DNA of 64,000 bases from Corallococcus macrosporus DSM 14697 (GCF_002305895.1 NZ_CP022203.1:8760001-8824000), one strand, 5' to 3'; numbered from the stretch's first letter, positions 27,137 to 36,201 are shown. The notes: generated by a model not told the origin, from the letters alone. A program made the numbers and translations.

Positions 27137-27250
27137 GCGCGGCCTTCTATGCGAGCCCCTGTCCACATGACAAGGGACGCCCCTCCCCCCGCCTGGAGCC
27201 CACACGAACGGTGCGGATGCGTCTGTCATTACCCGGCCAGGGACGAAGCG

Positions 27251-27269
27251 CCTAAGTAAGTCGCCAGAA
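27251..27269. repeat. left terminal inverted repeat of the IS630-type element
   Basis: CCTAAGTAAGTCGCCAGAA; pairs with 29842-29860 with two mismatches. The transposase stop codon (TAG, 27252-27254) lies inside it. Confidence 0.8.
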
Positions 27270-27545
27270 TTTCTCTAACAAATCGCGCAGCCAGAAGCCC
27301 TCGGCGAGGCAGCCTGCCTTGCGGAGGGCATCCTGGGGCGAGAGGCCCAGCACCCACTGGATGGCGGCGTCGACGTGCTGCTCCACAGTCGGGTACTGCC
27401 GATTGGCCGACACGTGCTGCTTGAGCGGACGCCAAAGGTGGTCCATGCAGTTGAGTTCCGAGCGCTGCTTGGGCAGCAGCACCAAGTGGATACCGAGACG
27501 AGCGGCGAGCCGCTGAGACTTCTGAGCGGTGTGACAACTGGCCCT

Positions 27546-27555
27546 GTCGAGTACC
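27546..27555. repeat. 10-bp target-site duplication, left copy
   Basis: GTCGAGTACC, identical to 28998-29007, directly flanking the IS4-type element inside the IS630 transposase gene. Confidence 0.9.
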
Positions 27556-28997
27556 CATCCGCTTCCGGTTTAGCGGCCGCTCCCGAGGGAAGCCTCCCGC
27601 TTGCGTCGTTCACGCTCGCGGCGCTGCTGGCGTGAACGAGCGGTCACCTCCGCGATGAGGAGGATGCGCTCCTCCAATTGCTCCAGGGTTACGCCCCGGC
27701 TCATCATCGCATGCGACAGCAGCAGTGGGGCGCAGCGGGTCAACGCCAGCACCAGCGCGAGCCGCCCCGTCGCATGCTGCTGACCCGACTCGCCTGCCTT
27801 CTGCTGCATCGACAGTTCCAGCAGGCGCGAGAGGGCCAGGGCAATCACCTTGGCGTACACCAACGAGAGCACCGCGCCAGGCCGCGTGGCGCGCAGCGCC
27901 GTCAGTCCCACACCGGATTTGAGGGCTTTGAAGAGAAGTTCCACCCTCCAGCGCAGACGGTAGGCCTCGGCCACCTCCAGGGCTGTCAACACGTCGCGGC
28001 CTACCGTCGTCAGATACCAGCGCCGCTCACCCTCTGGCCCTTGCACGGCCACCACCCGCGCCGAGGCCGTGCGCCCCTGCTTCTCCAGTTGCACGTCCAC
28101 GTCGATGACGCCGCCCTCCTCACGCAGCACGCCCTGCAGTAGCGCATCCGTCAGGCGCATGCCCCGGGCCCGCACGCGCTCGCCCTTGCCCACGTGCACC
28201 CGCAGCACCTTCGGGTCATGCTGGGCCTTCAGCCGCACCAGGAAATGGGCTCCGGCCTCAATCGCATCAAGGAAGCGGCCGGTGTCTGTGTACCCCAAGT
28301 CCATGAAGGTGAGCGTGCCGGGCGCCAGCGCCTCTTCGGGCAATGCGCGCGTGTCCTGGGTGCGCTGGGGCGTCACTCCGTCCGCCACCGGCAACTCGTC
28401 TCGCAGCGATACCAGCGCGTGCCATTTGAAGGACGCTGGCCGTGCCTGGCTGGTGGAGGGGGCCCAGTCAGCCGCCAGTCGCCGCAGCAGTTGGCAGGTG
28501 GAGTCGGCCACCTGCACGTCTGAGAATTCTTCCAGCAAGGCTCCCAGTTCATTGAAGGGCTTGTCCTCGCCGATGGCCTCGCGCACGGCCTGCACGGCCC
28601 GGCCGGCCACCTCACACATCAACAGCCCAAAGGCGTGGTTGAAGCGCTCGAAGAAGGCGCTGGGTGACAGCTTCTGTCCGGTGAGCGCGATGTAGTTGGC
28701 GAAGGCCGTTGTCTGCGTGCCGGGCAGCGGCGTCACCGCGGCCACGGTGGACTCCACCAGCGCCACCAGGTCCACCTTGCGCTGGCGCTGCAACGCACCC
28801 AACCGCCGCGCCGCCTCCAGAATGTCCTCGGCCGACACCAGTGCCCGGAGTCCCTCAGCCACCTTCGCTCTCGGAGTATTCTTCATGCCGGGAGAATGGT
28901 CCTCGTCCCTCCGTTTCGACGGGCCCTGCCTGCTCGGCTGCACCTATCTCTCTGATTCTGCTCTGCTTTTCCTCACCGCGTTAAACGGACGCGGATG
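27556..28997. mobile_element. IS4-family insertion sequence nested in the IS630-type element
   Basis: A 1442-bp element with terminal inverted repeats starting CATCCGC (left CATCCGCTTCCGGTTTA, right end inward CATCCGCGTCCGTTTAA) and flanked by a perfect 10-bp duplication. The duplication length fits IS4 families (9-12 bp). The single transposase frame is intact, so the element may still be mobile, and the perfect duplication indicates recent insertion. Confidence 0.9.
27570..28886 (-). CDS. IS4-family transposase
   Basis: About 438 residues from the ATG at 28886 (MKNTPRAKVAEG); a GTG at 28943 would add 19. DDE residues are apparent: Asp in VADSTCQLLRRLAADW, Asp in LTFMDLGYTDTGRF, and the IS4 YREK signature YRLRWRVELLFKALKSG with catalytic Glu. 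Between the second Asp and the Glu is a beta-strand insertion typical of the family. The C-terminus is Arg/Lys-rich. It fills the element almost end to end, with no other gene inside. Confidence 0.9.
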   Translation of the reverse strand: MKNTPRAKVAEGLRALVSAEDILEAARRLGALQRQRKVDLVALVESTVAAVTPLPGTQTTAFANYIALTGQKLSPSAFFERFNHAFGLLMCEVAGRAVQAVREAIGEDKPFNELGALLEEFSDVQVADSTCQLLRRLAADWAPSTSQARPASFKWHALVSLRDELPVADGVTPQRTQDTRALPEEALAPGTLTFMDLGYTDTGRFLDAIEAGAHFLVRLKAQHDPKVLRVHVGKGERVRARGMRLTDALLQGVLREEGGVIDVDVQLEKQGRTASARVVAVQGPEGERRWYLTTVGRDVLTALEVAEAYRLRWRVELLFKALKSGVGLTALRATRPGAVLSLVYAKVIALALSRLLELSMQQKAGESGQQHATGRLALVLALTRCAPLLLSHAMMSRGVTLEQLEERILLIAEVTARSRQQRRERERRKREASLGSGR

Positions 28998-29007
28998 GTC
29001 GAGTACC
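28998..29007. repeat. 10-bp target-site duplication, right copy
   Basis: GTCGAGTACC, identical to 27546-27555. Removing the element and one copy restores the reading frame LLLVLD-RASCHTAQK of the IS630 transposase. Confidence 0.9.
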
Positions 29008-29841
29008 AGCAGGAGTGGGCGACCGGGATAGGCAGCGCGCAGTGCACGCAGAAAGGCCATGAAGTCCTCCTGCCTGCCGCGCCGGGTCGCCATGACCACA
29101 CGCCTGCCGGTGCGCGGATTGATGGCTCCCCACAACGTGCGCTTGGCGTTCTCGCCGGTAATCTTCACCAGCGCCTGCTCGCCTACCGGAGCCCACACCG
29201 CGCGCAGCGGTGGAAACCAGCGCAGCACGGTGCTGTCCATCACGAGCAACACCGCGCGGGGCCACTGGCGCTTGAGCCGCTTCAGACGGCGAACAAGGCC
29301 CCCTTTTTCTGCCCCGGGTGCGGAGCGGCTGTCGCGTACACGTACCGAGGCCGCTTCCACGCCAGGCCCGCCTCATGCAACCGTCGGCGCAGCGTGCGAG
29401 GTGACACCTCGAAACCCTGACGCTTGAGGTGAGTGCATAGCAGCGGCACCGTCCATCCGTGGCTGGCCCAGCCCGCCTTCTCTGGGCTGGTGCGTACCAC
29501 CCTGCGCAGCCGCTGGATGGTCAGACGTGGGGCCTTTCTGGGGCGGCCCGAGCGCGGGGCATCCACCAGTGCTGACGCAGTGCGCTCTGTCAGGTAGCGC
29601 TCCAGCCAGAAGTAGACGGCCGGCCGGCTCAAGGCCGCCAGGTGCGCGGCCTCGCCCGGGGCTTTGCCCTCGGCTATGAGCTTGATGGCCAGAAGGCGAC
29701 GGAAGTGACGCGCATCGCGAGACTGCCGCAGCGCCCGCTCCAACTTCCGCCTGTCGTATGCTGTCAGCCCCAGCTCGGCAGGGCTCCTTGCCGGTCGCAT
29801 ACCCTGGAAGCTGTGCATGCGGCCGGCATTTGTCTCGGAAC

Positions 29842-29860
29842 TTCTGGCGGCCTACTTAGG
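29842..29860. repeat. right terminal inverted repeat of the IS630-type element
   Basis: TTCTGGCGGCCTACTTAGG; complement of the left repeat with two mismatches. Its TTA (29856-29858) now supplies the TAA stop of the adjoining lipoprotein gene. Confidence 0.8.
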
Positions 29861-30356
29861 GGCCGGCGTCGGCCGGCTCGGCCACGCAGTGCCCCTGCCT
29901 GCAACGGGGCACGAAGGAGGGGAAGGCGCACTGGCCAATGCTGGAGCAGCTGGGGGACTCGGTGCAGTAGCGCAGCACCTCCTCGGCGGCCCGCGTCGCG
30001 AACTCCTCGCGGCCGGCGGTGTTCACCATGGCCGGGGGGCACTCCCCATAGCCCGTGCACCGGCCGTTGACGGTGACGGCCACGCAGTCACTGTCCTGCT
30101 GGCAGTCATCGCGCTCCGTGCGCAGGCGCTCCAGCGCGCAATGCACCGTCTTCAGGCGCGGGCAGTGGTCGTCCTCGTTGGCGCACCCGGGATACGTGTA
30201 CGTCTCTTGAGGATGCGGGGGCGGCGAGCACGTGAGCGCCTCGGACGCCATGCACGCCCCCGGCCCACCATCCGGGGTGCCTCCCGAGGGGTCCGTCCCA
30301 TCCGAGCCGCAGCCCAGCCACAGGCCCACGAACAACAGCGACGCCAGCTTGCGCAT
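29856..30356 (-). CDS. cysteine-rich lipoprotein of unknown function
   Basis: A 166-residue lipoprotein, MRKLASLLFVGLWLGC with lipobox Cys16, then a Ser/Asp/Gly/Pro linker and a domain with about ten cysteines (ERDDCQQDSDCVAVTV, GRCTGYGECPPA, YCTESPSCSSIGQC). AAGGGG six bases before the ATG at 30356 supports this start; an ATG two codons upstream is too close to the ribosome site. The stop TAA is formed by the edge of the IS630-type element. Without the insertion the frame would have read TAG at the same place, so the protein is unchanged. The disulfide-rich pattern (DCxxDSDC) is common in myxobacterial surface lipoproteins of unknown role. Confidence 0.8.
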   Translation of the reverse strand: MRKLASLLFVGLWLGCGSDGTDPSGGTPDGGPGACMASEALTCSPPPHPQETYTYPGCANEDDHCPRLKTVHCALERLRTERDDCQQDSDCVAVTVNGRCTGYGECPPAMVNTAGREEFATRAAEEVLRYCTESPSCSSIGQCAFPSFVPRCRQGHCVAEPADAGP

Positions 30357-30779
30357 CCTCATCCCCTTCTCGTCGTGGCCCCGCCCCCGCATCCTCACCG
30401 GAAGGCGGCGCGTTTCCAACCGGAGGTTGCCGGCTGGGTCGCCAGGGCGCATCGCGCTCGCCCGTACCGCCCCCCGCGAGCTGGCGCCCAGGGGGACTGC
30501 CTCCAGGAAGGCGCCTTGAGGCTGCGTGCCGGGAGCGCCCGCGGGCGAGGGCGACCCTCCCACCGCCGGAGCCCCGTCCACCGCTTTGGCGGGGATGACG
30601 CGGAAGGCGGGCGAACGGGGGGCCGTCCGCGGCGCACCCACCGGGAAGGCGAGCAACCGCCAGCCGCCAGGAGCACGCCTGTTCGTTGACTCCCGGCGAC
30701 TCCAGAATCTTTGTGACGCGGTCCGCGCGTCCGCGCTGTTAATGCATCCACCCGAGCGCGGGGTACGGAGGAGGCAGAT
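30357..30779. other. 423-bp divergent intergenic region
   Basis: Separates the cysteine-rich lipoprotein (minus) from the histidine-kinase pair (plus). No frame has a credible ribosome site apart from the flanking genes. A GGAGGAGG ribosome site near 30767-30774 serves the downstream kinase. No convincing promoter could be picked by eye. Confidence 0.45.
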
Positions 30780-32399
30780 TTGGGTGGGGCCGAGACAGCC
30801 GGAGACACCAGCGACCAGGAGCTGTTCAACGGCACGGACGTCTCCCTCTGGGTCGAGGACTTCACCGCCGTGACGAAGGCGCTCGACGCGCTGCGTTCCT
30901 CGGGCGTGGAGGACCTGCGCGCCTGGCTCGCGGCGCACCCCGGCTTCGTCCTGGAGGCCGCGGGGTGGGTGAAGGTCCTGGACGTGAATGACGCCACCGT
31001 GCGCCTGCTGGAGGCGCGCGACCGGAGCGAGGTGCTGGGCACCCTGCCCCGCTTCTTCGCCCCGGAGACGGCGAAGGCCTTCGCCGCCGAGCTCCTCCTG
31101 CTCTGGGAAGGCGGCACGCGCCTGGAGCTGGAGACGGTGCTGCAGACGCTGGGAGGCCGCCGCATCGACGTGACGCTCACGCTGACCCGGCCGGCGAAGG
31201 AGCGCAGCGACCGGGTGTTCATCACCATGAGGGATGTCACCGCGAGCAAGGCGTCCCAGCGGGCGCTCCAGGAGAGCGAGGCCCGCTTCCGGAACATGGC
31301 GGACCACGCCCCGGTGATGCTGTGGGTGACGGACGCCACCGGCCGCTGCGTCTACCTCAGCCGGACCTGGTACGAGTTCACCGGCCAGACGGAGGCGGAG
31401 GGCCTGGGCTTCGGCTGGCTGCAGGCCGTGCACCCCGACGACGCCGAGCCGTCCGGAGCGGTGTTCCTGGCCGCCAACGCGCGGCGCAGCGCCTTCCGGC
31501 TCGACTACCGGCTGCGGCGCAGGGACGGCGAGTACCTGTGGGCCATCGACTCGGCCAGCCCTCGCTTCGGGCCGGGCGGCGAGTTCCTGGGCTACATCGG
31601 GTCGGTCATCGACATCTCCGAGCGGAAGCAGGTCGAGCAGGAGCGCGAGCGGCTCCTGGCCGCCATGGACGAGGCCATCCGGTTGCGCGATGAGTTCCTC
31701 GCCGTGGCCAGCCACGAATTGAAGACGCCGCTGACGCCGCTCAACCTGAAGCTGCAGACGCTGGCGCGGGCGGTGCAGGAGCGGCGCGGGCCGGAGCTGC
31801 TGGAGCGGCTGCCGGCGGACCTGGAGGTCATGCAGCGGCAGGTGAAGCGGCTGTCCGCGCTGGTGGGCGAGCTGCTCGACGTGACGCTCATCAGCGGCGG
31901 CCAGCTCCGGCTGGAGCTGGAGCCGGTGGACCTGGGCGCGCTCGTCCGCGAGGTGGCGGCGCGCTTCGACGGGGAGTCGCAGCGCACCGCGACGCCCCTC
32001 CAGGCGGAGCTGGACGAGGAGGTGGTGGGCCTGTGGGACCGGGTGCGGCTGGAGCAGGCGGTGTCCAACCTGCTGTCCAACGCGCTCAAGTACGGCGTGG
32101 GCCGTCCCATCCACCTCCAGGCCGGCAAGGAGGCGGAGCACGCCTGGCTCACCATCCGTGACGAGGGCATCGGCATCCCTCCCGAGGCGCTGGACCGCAT
32201 CTTCGAGAAGTTCGAGCGCGCCGTCTCCGAGCGGCACTATGGCGGGCTGGGACTGGGGCTGTACGTCACGCGGCAGAACGTGCGGGCCATGGGCGGGAGC
32301 ATCGACGTCCGGAGCACCCTGGGCCAGGGCGCCACCTTCACGGTGCGCCTGCCGTGCCGCGTGCCCGGCGTGAACGCGCTGCGAGAACAGGCTTCATGA
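30780..32399 (+). CDS. cytoplasmic PAS-domain sensor histidine kinase
   Basis: A 539-residue kinase with no membrane segment. PAS 1 is near residues 50-140 (VLDVNDATVRLLEARDRSEV), PAS 2 near 170-285 (ARFRNMADHAPVMLWVTDA, YIGSVIDISERKQ). HisKA carries the phospho-His in FLAVASHELKTPL. The ATPase domain has NLLSNALKYG, DEGIGIPP and GGLGLGLYV. The start is TTG at 30780, picked because GGAGGAGG lies six bases upstream and no ATG fits. Its stop overlaps the ATG of the next kinase (ATGA), so the two are co-translated and likely form one sensory system. Confidence 0.9.
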   Translation: MGGAETAGDTSDQELFNGTDVSLWVEDFTAVTKALDALRSSGVEDLRAWLAAHPGFVLEAAGWVKVLDVNDATVRLLEARDRSEVLGTLPRFFAPETAKAFAAELLLLWEGGTRLELETVLQTLGGRRIDVTLTLTRPAKERSDRVFITMRDVTASKASQRALQESEARFRNMADHAPVMLWVTDATGRCVYLSRTWYEFTGQTEAEGLGFGWLQAVHPDDAEPSGAVFLAANARRSAFRLDYRLRRRDGEYLWAIDSASPRFGPGGEFLGYIGSVIDISERKQVEQERERLLAAMDEAIRLRDEFLAVASHELKTPLTPLNLKLQTLARAVQERRGPELLERLPADLEVMQRQVKRLSALVGELLDVTLISGGQLRLELEPVDLGALVREVAARFDGESQRTATPLQAELDEEVVGLWDRVRLEQAVSNLLSNALKYGVGRPIHLQAGKEAEHAWLTIRDEGIGIPPEALDRIFEKFERAVSERHYGGLGLGLYVTRQNVRAMGGSIDVRSTLGQGATFTVRLPCRVPGVNALREQAS

Positions 32400-35300
32400 G
32401 GGATTCCAACGCGGTGGAGGAGGTGCTGCGGGGCGGCGGCGAATGTGGCGCGCTGCTGCGGAGGGTGGACTGGGCGAAGACGGCCCTGGGCCCCGTGGAG
32501 ACGTGGCCCCAGTCGCTGCGCACCACGGTGGGCATCGTGCTGGCGTCCAACTACCCGCTCTACCTGGCGTGGGGGCCCCGGTACGTGCAGATGTACAACG
32601 ACGCCTACCGGCCCATCTGCGGCGCGACGAAGCACCCCGCCGCGCTGGGGCAGGAGGCCGCCGTCACCTGGCCGGAGGTGTGGGACACCGTCCTCGCGCC
32701 CGGCTGGGAGCGCATCCAGGCCACCGGAGCGCCCATCCGCGTGGAGGACCTGATGATGCCGCTGGAGCGCAACGGCTACGTGGAGGAGTGCTACTTCTCC
32801 TACAGCCACAGCCCCATCCGCGACGAGTCCGGCGGCGTGGGCGGCATCTTCGCCGCCCTCATGGAGACGACCGGGCGCGTGCTCAACGAGCGGCGGCTGC
32901 GCACGCTGTCCGCGCTGGGCGCGGCGGCCCTGGGGCAGGAGACGCCGGAGGCCACCTGCCGCGAGGCGGCGCGCGTGCTCGCCGCCAACCCGAACGACGT
33001 CCCCCTGGCGCTGCTGTACCTCACCGACGCGGCGGGGAAGGCGGCGCGCCTGGTGTCCCAGAGCGGCGTGCCCCTGGGCTCCCGCGCGGCCCCGCCCGAG
33101 GTCTCCCTGGACGACGAGGCCGCCGGGGACACCTGGCCCCTGGCCCGCGTGGCGCGCACGGGCGAGCCGCTGCGGCTGGAGCCGGTTCCCGGGGCGCTGG
33201 GTCCCCTGCCCAGCGGCCCCTGGCCGGAGGCGACCTCGTCGGTGCTGGTGCTGCCCATGCCCCGGCCCGGACACGCGCGGCCCCTGGGCTTCCTGGTGTT
33301 GGGCATCAGCCCGCGCCGGGCGCTGGATGACTCGTACCGCCGCTTCCTGGAGCTGGTGGCCAGCGGCGTGACGACGGCCGCGGCCACCGCGCGGGCCCGC
33401 CAGGAGGAGCGCCGCCGGGCGGAGGCGCTGGCCGAGCTGGACCGCGCCAAGACGGCCTTCTTCAGCAACGTGTCCCACGAGTTCCGCACGCCGCTGACGC
33501 TGATGCTGGGGCCCGTGGAGGATGGCCTCCAGGACCCCGATGAGCCGCTGGGCCCGCGCCAGCGCCAGCGCCAGGTGACGGTGCACCGCAACGGCCTGCG
33601 GCTCCTGAAGCTGGTCAACACGCTGCTGGACTTCTCCCGCATCGAAGCGGGCCGCACGCGGGCCACCTTCGCGCCCACGGACCTGGGCGCGCTCACCGCC
33701 GACCTGGCCAGCGCCTTCCGCTCCACGGTGGAGCGCGCCGGGCTGAAGCTCGTCGTGTCGTGCCAGCCGATGCCGGAGCCCACCTGGGTGGACCGGGAGC
33801 TGTGGGAGAAGGTCATCCTCAACCTGCTCTCCAACGCCTTCAAGTTCACCTTCACCGGGGAGATTCGCGTCGCCTGCGCGGCGCACGACGACGGGGTGGA
33901 GGTGGCGGTGACGGACACCGGCACCGGCATCCCCGAAGCGGAGCTGCCTCGCATCTTCGAGCGCTTCCACCGCGTGCAGGGCGCCCGGGGCCGCAGCTAC
34001 GAGGGCAGCGGCATTGGCCTGGCCCTGGTGCAGGAGCTGGTGAAGCTGCACGGGGGGAGCCTCTCCGCCCGCAGCGTCGAGGGCCAGGGCAGCACCTTCA
34101 CGGTCCGGCTGCCGCGCGGCCACGCGCACCTGCCCGCCGAGCACCTGGCGCCCGGCGCGACCCAGCACGCCACGAGCCTGCCGGCCTTCGTCAGCGAGGC
34201 GGAGTCCTGGCTGGGGGCCGGGGACACGCAGGTCCTCCACGGCGACGTCCCGCCCTCCGCCGCGAGCGCCACGGTGCTCCTGGTGGAGGACAACGCGGAC
34301 ATGCGGGACTACGTCCAGCGCCTGCTGAGCGGGCGCTACACGGTGGAGACGGCCGCCAACGGCCACGCCGCGCTGGAGGCGGTGCGGGCCCGCCGCCCGG
34401 ACCTGGTGCTCAGTGACGTGATGATGCCGGGGCTGGACGGCTTCGGGCTGCTGCGCGCGCTGCGGGCGTCCCCCCTCACGTCGGACATCCCCCTCATCCT
34501 CCTGTCCGCCCGCGCGGGCGAGGAGGCCACCATCGAGGGGCTGGAGGCCGGCGCCAACGACTACCTGGTGAAGCCCTTCTCCGCGCGGGAGCTGCTGGCG
34601 CGCGTGGAGGGCAACCTGGCCCTGGCCCGGGCGCGCGAGGAGCAGCGCCAGGTCGAGCAGGCGCGGCAGGCGCTGGCCGTCGTGGTGGAGCAGAGCGCGG
34701 AGGCGATTGGCATCGCGGACCCGGAGGGCCGCGTCACCTACCTCAACGAGGCCGCGCAGCGGATGCTGGGAGTCCCGGGGCTGGAGGCCGCGCGCCGCAC
34801 CGTCTTCCTGGACTACTTCCCCGCGGAGGACCAGGCCTTCATCCGGGACACGGTGCTCCCCACGGTGGCGGCCCAGGGGCGCTGGGAGGGCGAGCTCCAG
34901 TTGCGCAACCTCCACACGGGCGTGCACATCCCCGTCCTCTACAACGTCGCCACCCTCACCGACACGCGGACAGGCCAGCCGGTGGGCATGGTGGCCGCCG
35001 GGCGGGAGCTGTCCGAGCAGAAGCGCCAGGAGGCCGAGGCGCGCCGGCGCGCGGAGTTCGAGCAGCAGCTCATTGGCATCGTCAGCCACGACCTTCGCAA
35101 CCCGCTCAGCGCGATTCAGCTCGGCGCGTCCGTGCTGGCGCGGCGGGAGGAGCTGAGCGAGCGGAGCCTGCGCTCGGTGCTGCGCATCCAGGCCTCGGCG
35201 GAGCGCGCGGTGCGGATGACCCGGGACCTGCTGGACTTCACCCAGGTGCGCATGGGCGGCGGGCTGCCCGTCCACCGGCGGCCCGTGGACCTGCACGACC

Positions 35301-35749
35301 TGGCGCAGCAGGTGCTTGAAGAGCTGCGCATCAGCCACCCCGAGCGGGAGTTCCGCGTGGAGTCGGATGGAGACGCCCAGGGGGAGTGGGACCCGGACCG
35401 CATCGCGCAGATGCTGGGCAACCTGGTGGGCAACGCGCTCCAGTACAGCCCCCCGGACTCCCGCGTGACGGTGCGCGTCCACGGCGAGGACGCCCGGGTC
35501 CTGCTGTGCGTCCACAACGAGGGCCCGCCCATCCCCGCCGAGGCCCGGAAGCGGCTCTTCCGGCCGCTCCAGCGGGCGCGGACCGACGGCGCCAACGCGG
35601 GGCGGAGCATCGGCCTGGGGCTCTTCATCGTGAAGCACATCGTCGAGTCCCACGGGGGGACCATCGAGGTGACGTCCCGCGAGGGCGAGGGCACGACGTT
35701 CATCGCCTGGCTGCCCCGACGGTCCACGCCGCCGGCTGAGGCGCGCTAG
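32396..35749 (+). CDS. large hybrid histidine kinase with two kinase cores around a receiver
   Basis: A 1117-residue cytoplasmic protein. Order: an N-terminal PAS-like sensor (SNYPLYLAWGPRYVQMYNDA) and GAF-like region to about 345, kinase core 1 (phospho-His in FFSNVSHEFRTPL, GTGIPEAELPRIFERF, EGSGIGLALVQ), a receiver (VLLVEDNADMRD, phospho-Asp in VLSDVMMPGLDG, Lys in YLVKPFS), a PAS domain (SAEAIGIADPEGRVTYLNEA), and kinase core 2 (phospho-His in LIGIVSHDLRNPL, IGLGLFIVKHIV). The second G1 box is weak (HNEGPPIP). Two kinase cores in one chain suggest an internal phosphorelay. No cognate DNA-binding regulator is adjacent. Confidence 0.92.
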   Translation: MRDSNAVEEVLRGGGECGALLRRVDWAKTALGPVETWPQSLRTTVGIVLASNYPLYLAWGPRYVQMYNDAYRPICGATKHPAALGQEAAVTWPEVWDTVLAPGWERIQATGAPIRVEDLMMPLERNGYVEECYFSYSHSPIRDESGGVGGIFAALMETTGRVLNERRLRTLSALGAAALGQETPEATCREAARVLAANPNDVPLALLYLTDAAGKAARLVSQSGVPLGSRAAPPEVSLDDEAAGDTWPLARVARTGEPLRLEPVPGALGPLPSGPWPEATSSVLVLPMPRPGHARPLGFLVLGISPRRALDDSYRRFLELVASGVTTAAATARARQEERRRAEALAELDRAKTAFFSNVSHEFRTPLTLMLGPVEDGLQDPDEPLGPRQRQRQVTVHRNGLRLLKLVNTLLDFSRIEAGRTRATFAPTDLGALTADLASAFRSTVERAGLKLVVSCQPMPEPTWVDRELWEKVILNLLSNAFKFTFTGEIRVACAAHDDGVEVAVTDTGTGIPEAELPRIFERFHRVQGARGRSYEGSGIGLALVQELVKLHGGSLSARSVEGQGSTFTVRLPRGHAHLPAEHLAPGATQHATSLPAFVSEAESWLGAGDTQVLHGDVPPSAASATVLLVEDNADMRDYVQRLLSGRYTVETAANGHAALEAVRARRPDLVLSDVMMPGLDGFGLLRALRASPLTSDIPLILLSARAGEEATIEGLEAGANDYLVKPFSARELLARVEGNLALARAREEQRQVEQARQALAVVVEQSAEAIGIADPEGRVTYLNEAAQRMLGVPGLEAARRTVFLDYFPAEDQAFIRDTVLPTVAAQGRWEGELQLRNLHTGVHIPVLYNVATLTDTRTGQPVGMVAAGRELSEQKRQEAEARRRAEFEQQLIGIVSHDLRNPLSAIQLGASVLARREELSERSLRSVLRIQASAERAVRMTRDLLDFTQVRMGGGLPVHRRPVDLHDLAQQVLEELRISHPEREFRVESDGDAQGEWDPDRIAQMLGNLVGNALQYSPPDSRVTVRVHGEDARVLLCVHNEGPPIPAEARKRLFRPLQRARTDGANAGRSIGLGLFIVKHIVESHGGTIEVTSREGEGTTFIAWLPRRSTPPAEAR

Positions 35750-36201
35750 CCCGTTGCCCGGCGCTTGCGCGGCGCGCGGGCGGCGGGCTTCGCGGCGGCG
35801 GGCGGAGGGGCGGCGGCGGCCGGGCGGGGCAGCACCGTGACGACGGCGTTCACCACCCGGGACACCGCGCGGAGCTGACCGGGCTCCAGCTCCCGCAGCT
35901 TGCGCGTCATGCGGCGCAGCTCCACCGGGTCTTCCTTCACCTTCTTCCGGGGCGCGGCGGGCGCGCTGTCGGAGCGGCCCACGCCCAGCAGCGTGTCCGC
36001 GGAGACCTGGAGCACGTCACACAGGCGGCGCAGCGTCTGGGTCCGGGGCAGCATCTTCCCGCGCTCCAGGCGGCTGTAGACCTCCATGGCCATGCCCATG
36101 CGCTCGGCGACGTCGCCCTGGGTGAGCCCCAGCCGCAGGCGGGCGTCACGCGCGGCACCTCCCAACAGGGCTGCCAGCTTGTGGTCGACGGGCTCACGCA
36201 T
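35746..36201 (-). CDS. XRE-family helix-turn-helix regulator
   Basis: A 151-residue regulator. Residues about 15-70 form the HTH: RLRLGLTQGDVAERMGMAME then VYSRLERGKMLPRTQTLRRL. A basic linker follows, then a helix with RRMTRKLRELEPGQLRAVS, and an Ala/Pro/Lys/Arg tail. The start at MREPVDHK fits the normal distance to the HTH. Its stop codon overlaps that of the convergent hybrid kinase in the shared tetramer CTAG. It is divergent from the Ser/Thr kinase, and two GGACCTCCA repeats lie in the intervening region, so it may regulate that promoter. Confidence 0.88.
   Translation of the reverse strand: MREPVDHKLAALLGGAARDARLRLGLTQGDVAERMGMAMEVYSRLERGKMLPRTQTLRRLCDVLQVSADTLLGVGRSDSAPAAPRKKVKEDPVELRRMTRKLRELEPGQLRAVSRVVNAVVTVLPRPAAAAPPPAAAKPAARAPRKRRATG

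Larger units (their letters stand above)
27252..29818 (-). pseudogene. IS630-family transposase, split by IS4-type insertion
   Basis: The N-terminal frame (29282-29818) encodes a helix-turn-helix region (LAALSRPAVYFWLERYL, RPRKAPRLT). The DDE part is in the next frame, with the switch at A5G5 on the coding strand (plus 29299-29309), the kind of run used for programmed frameshifting in this family. DDE residues: VMDSTVLRW, then LLLVLD just before the insertion at 28998-29007. The rest resumes at 27546 with ASCHTAQKSQRLAARLG and LNCMDHLWRPLKQ, where Asp replaces the usual Glu. Joining the two halves at the 10-bp duplication restores a continuous frame, so it was intact before the insertion. Confidence 0.85.
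27251..29860. mobile_element. IS630-type insertion sequence, interrupted by an IS4-type element
   Basis: Bounded by imperfect terminal inverted repeats CCTAAGTAAGTCGCCAGAA (27251-27269) and its complement at 29842-29860, 17 of 19 positions matching. The TA dinucleotides at 27253-27254 and 29857-29858 fit the TA target preference of the family. The transposase is on the minus strand and is split by the nested element. Removing the nested element leaves about 1.2 kb, the usual IS630 size. Confidence 0.85.

Noticed and set aside
29856-32237. 793-codon minus-strand frame covering the soluble histidine kinase
   Set aside because: Only its last 167 codons (29856-30356) are real, encoding the cysteine-rich lipoprotein; the rest is antisense to the kinase.
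32237-35653. 1138-codon open frame antisense to the hybrid kinase
   Set aside because: Same codon-bias artefact; the sense frame encodes a complete chain of signalling domains.
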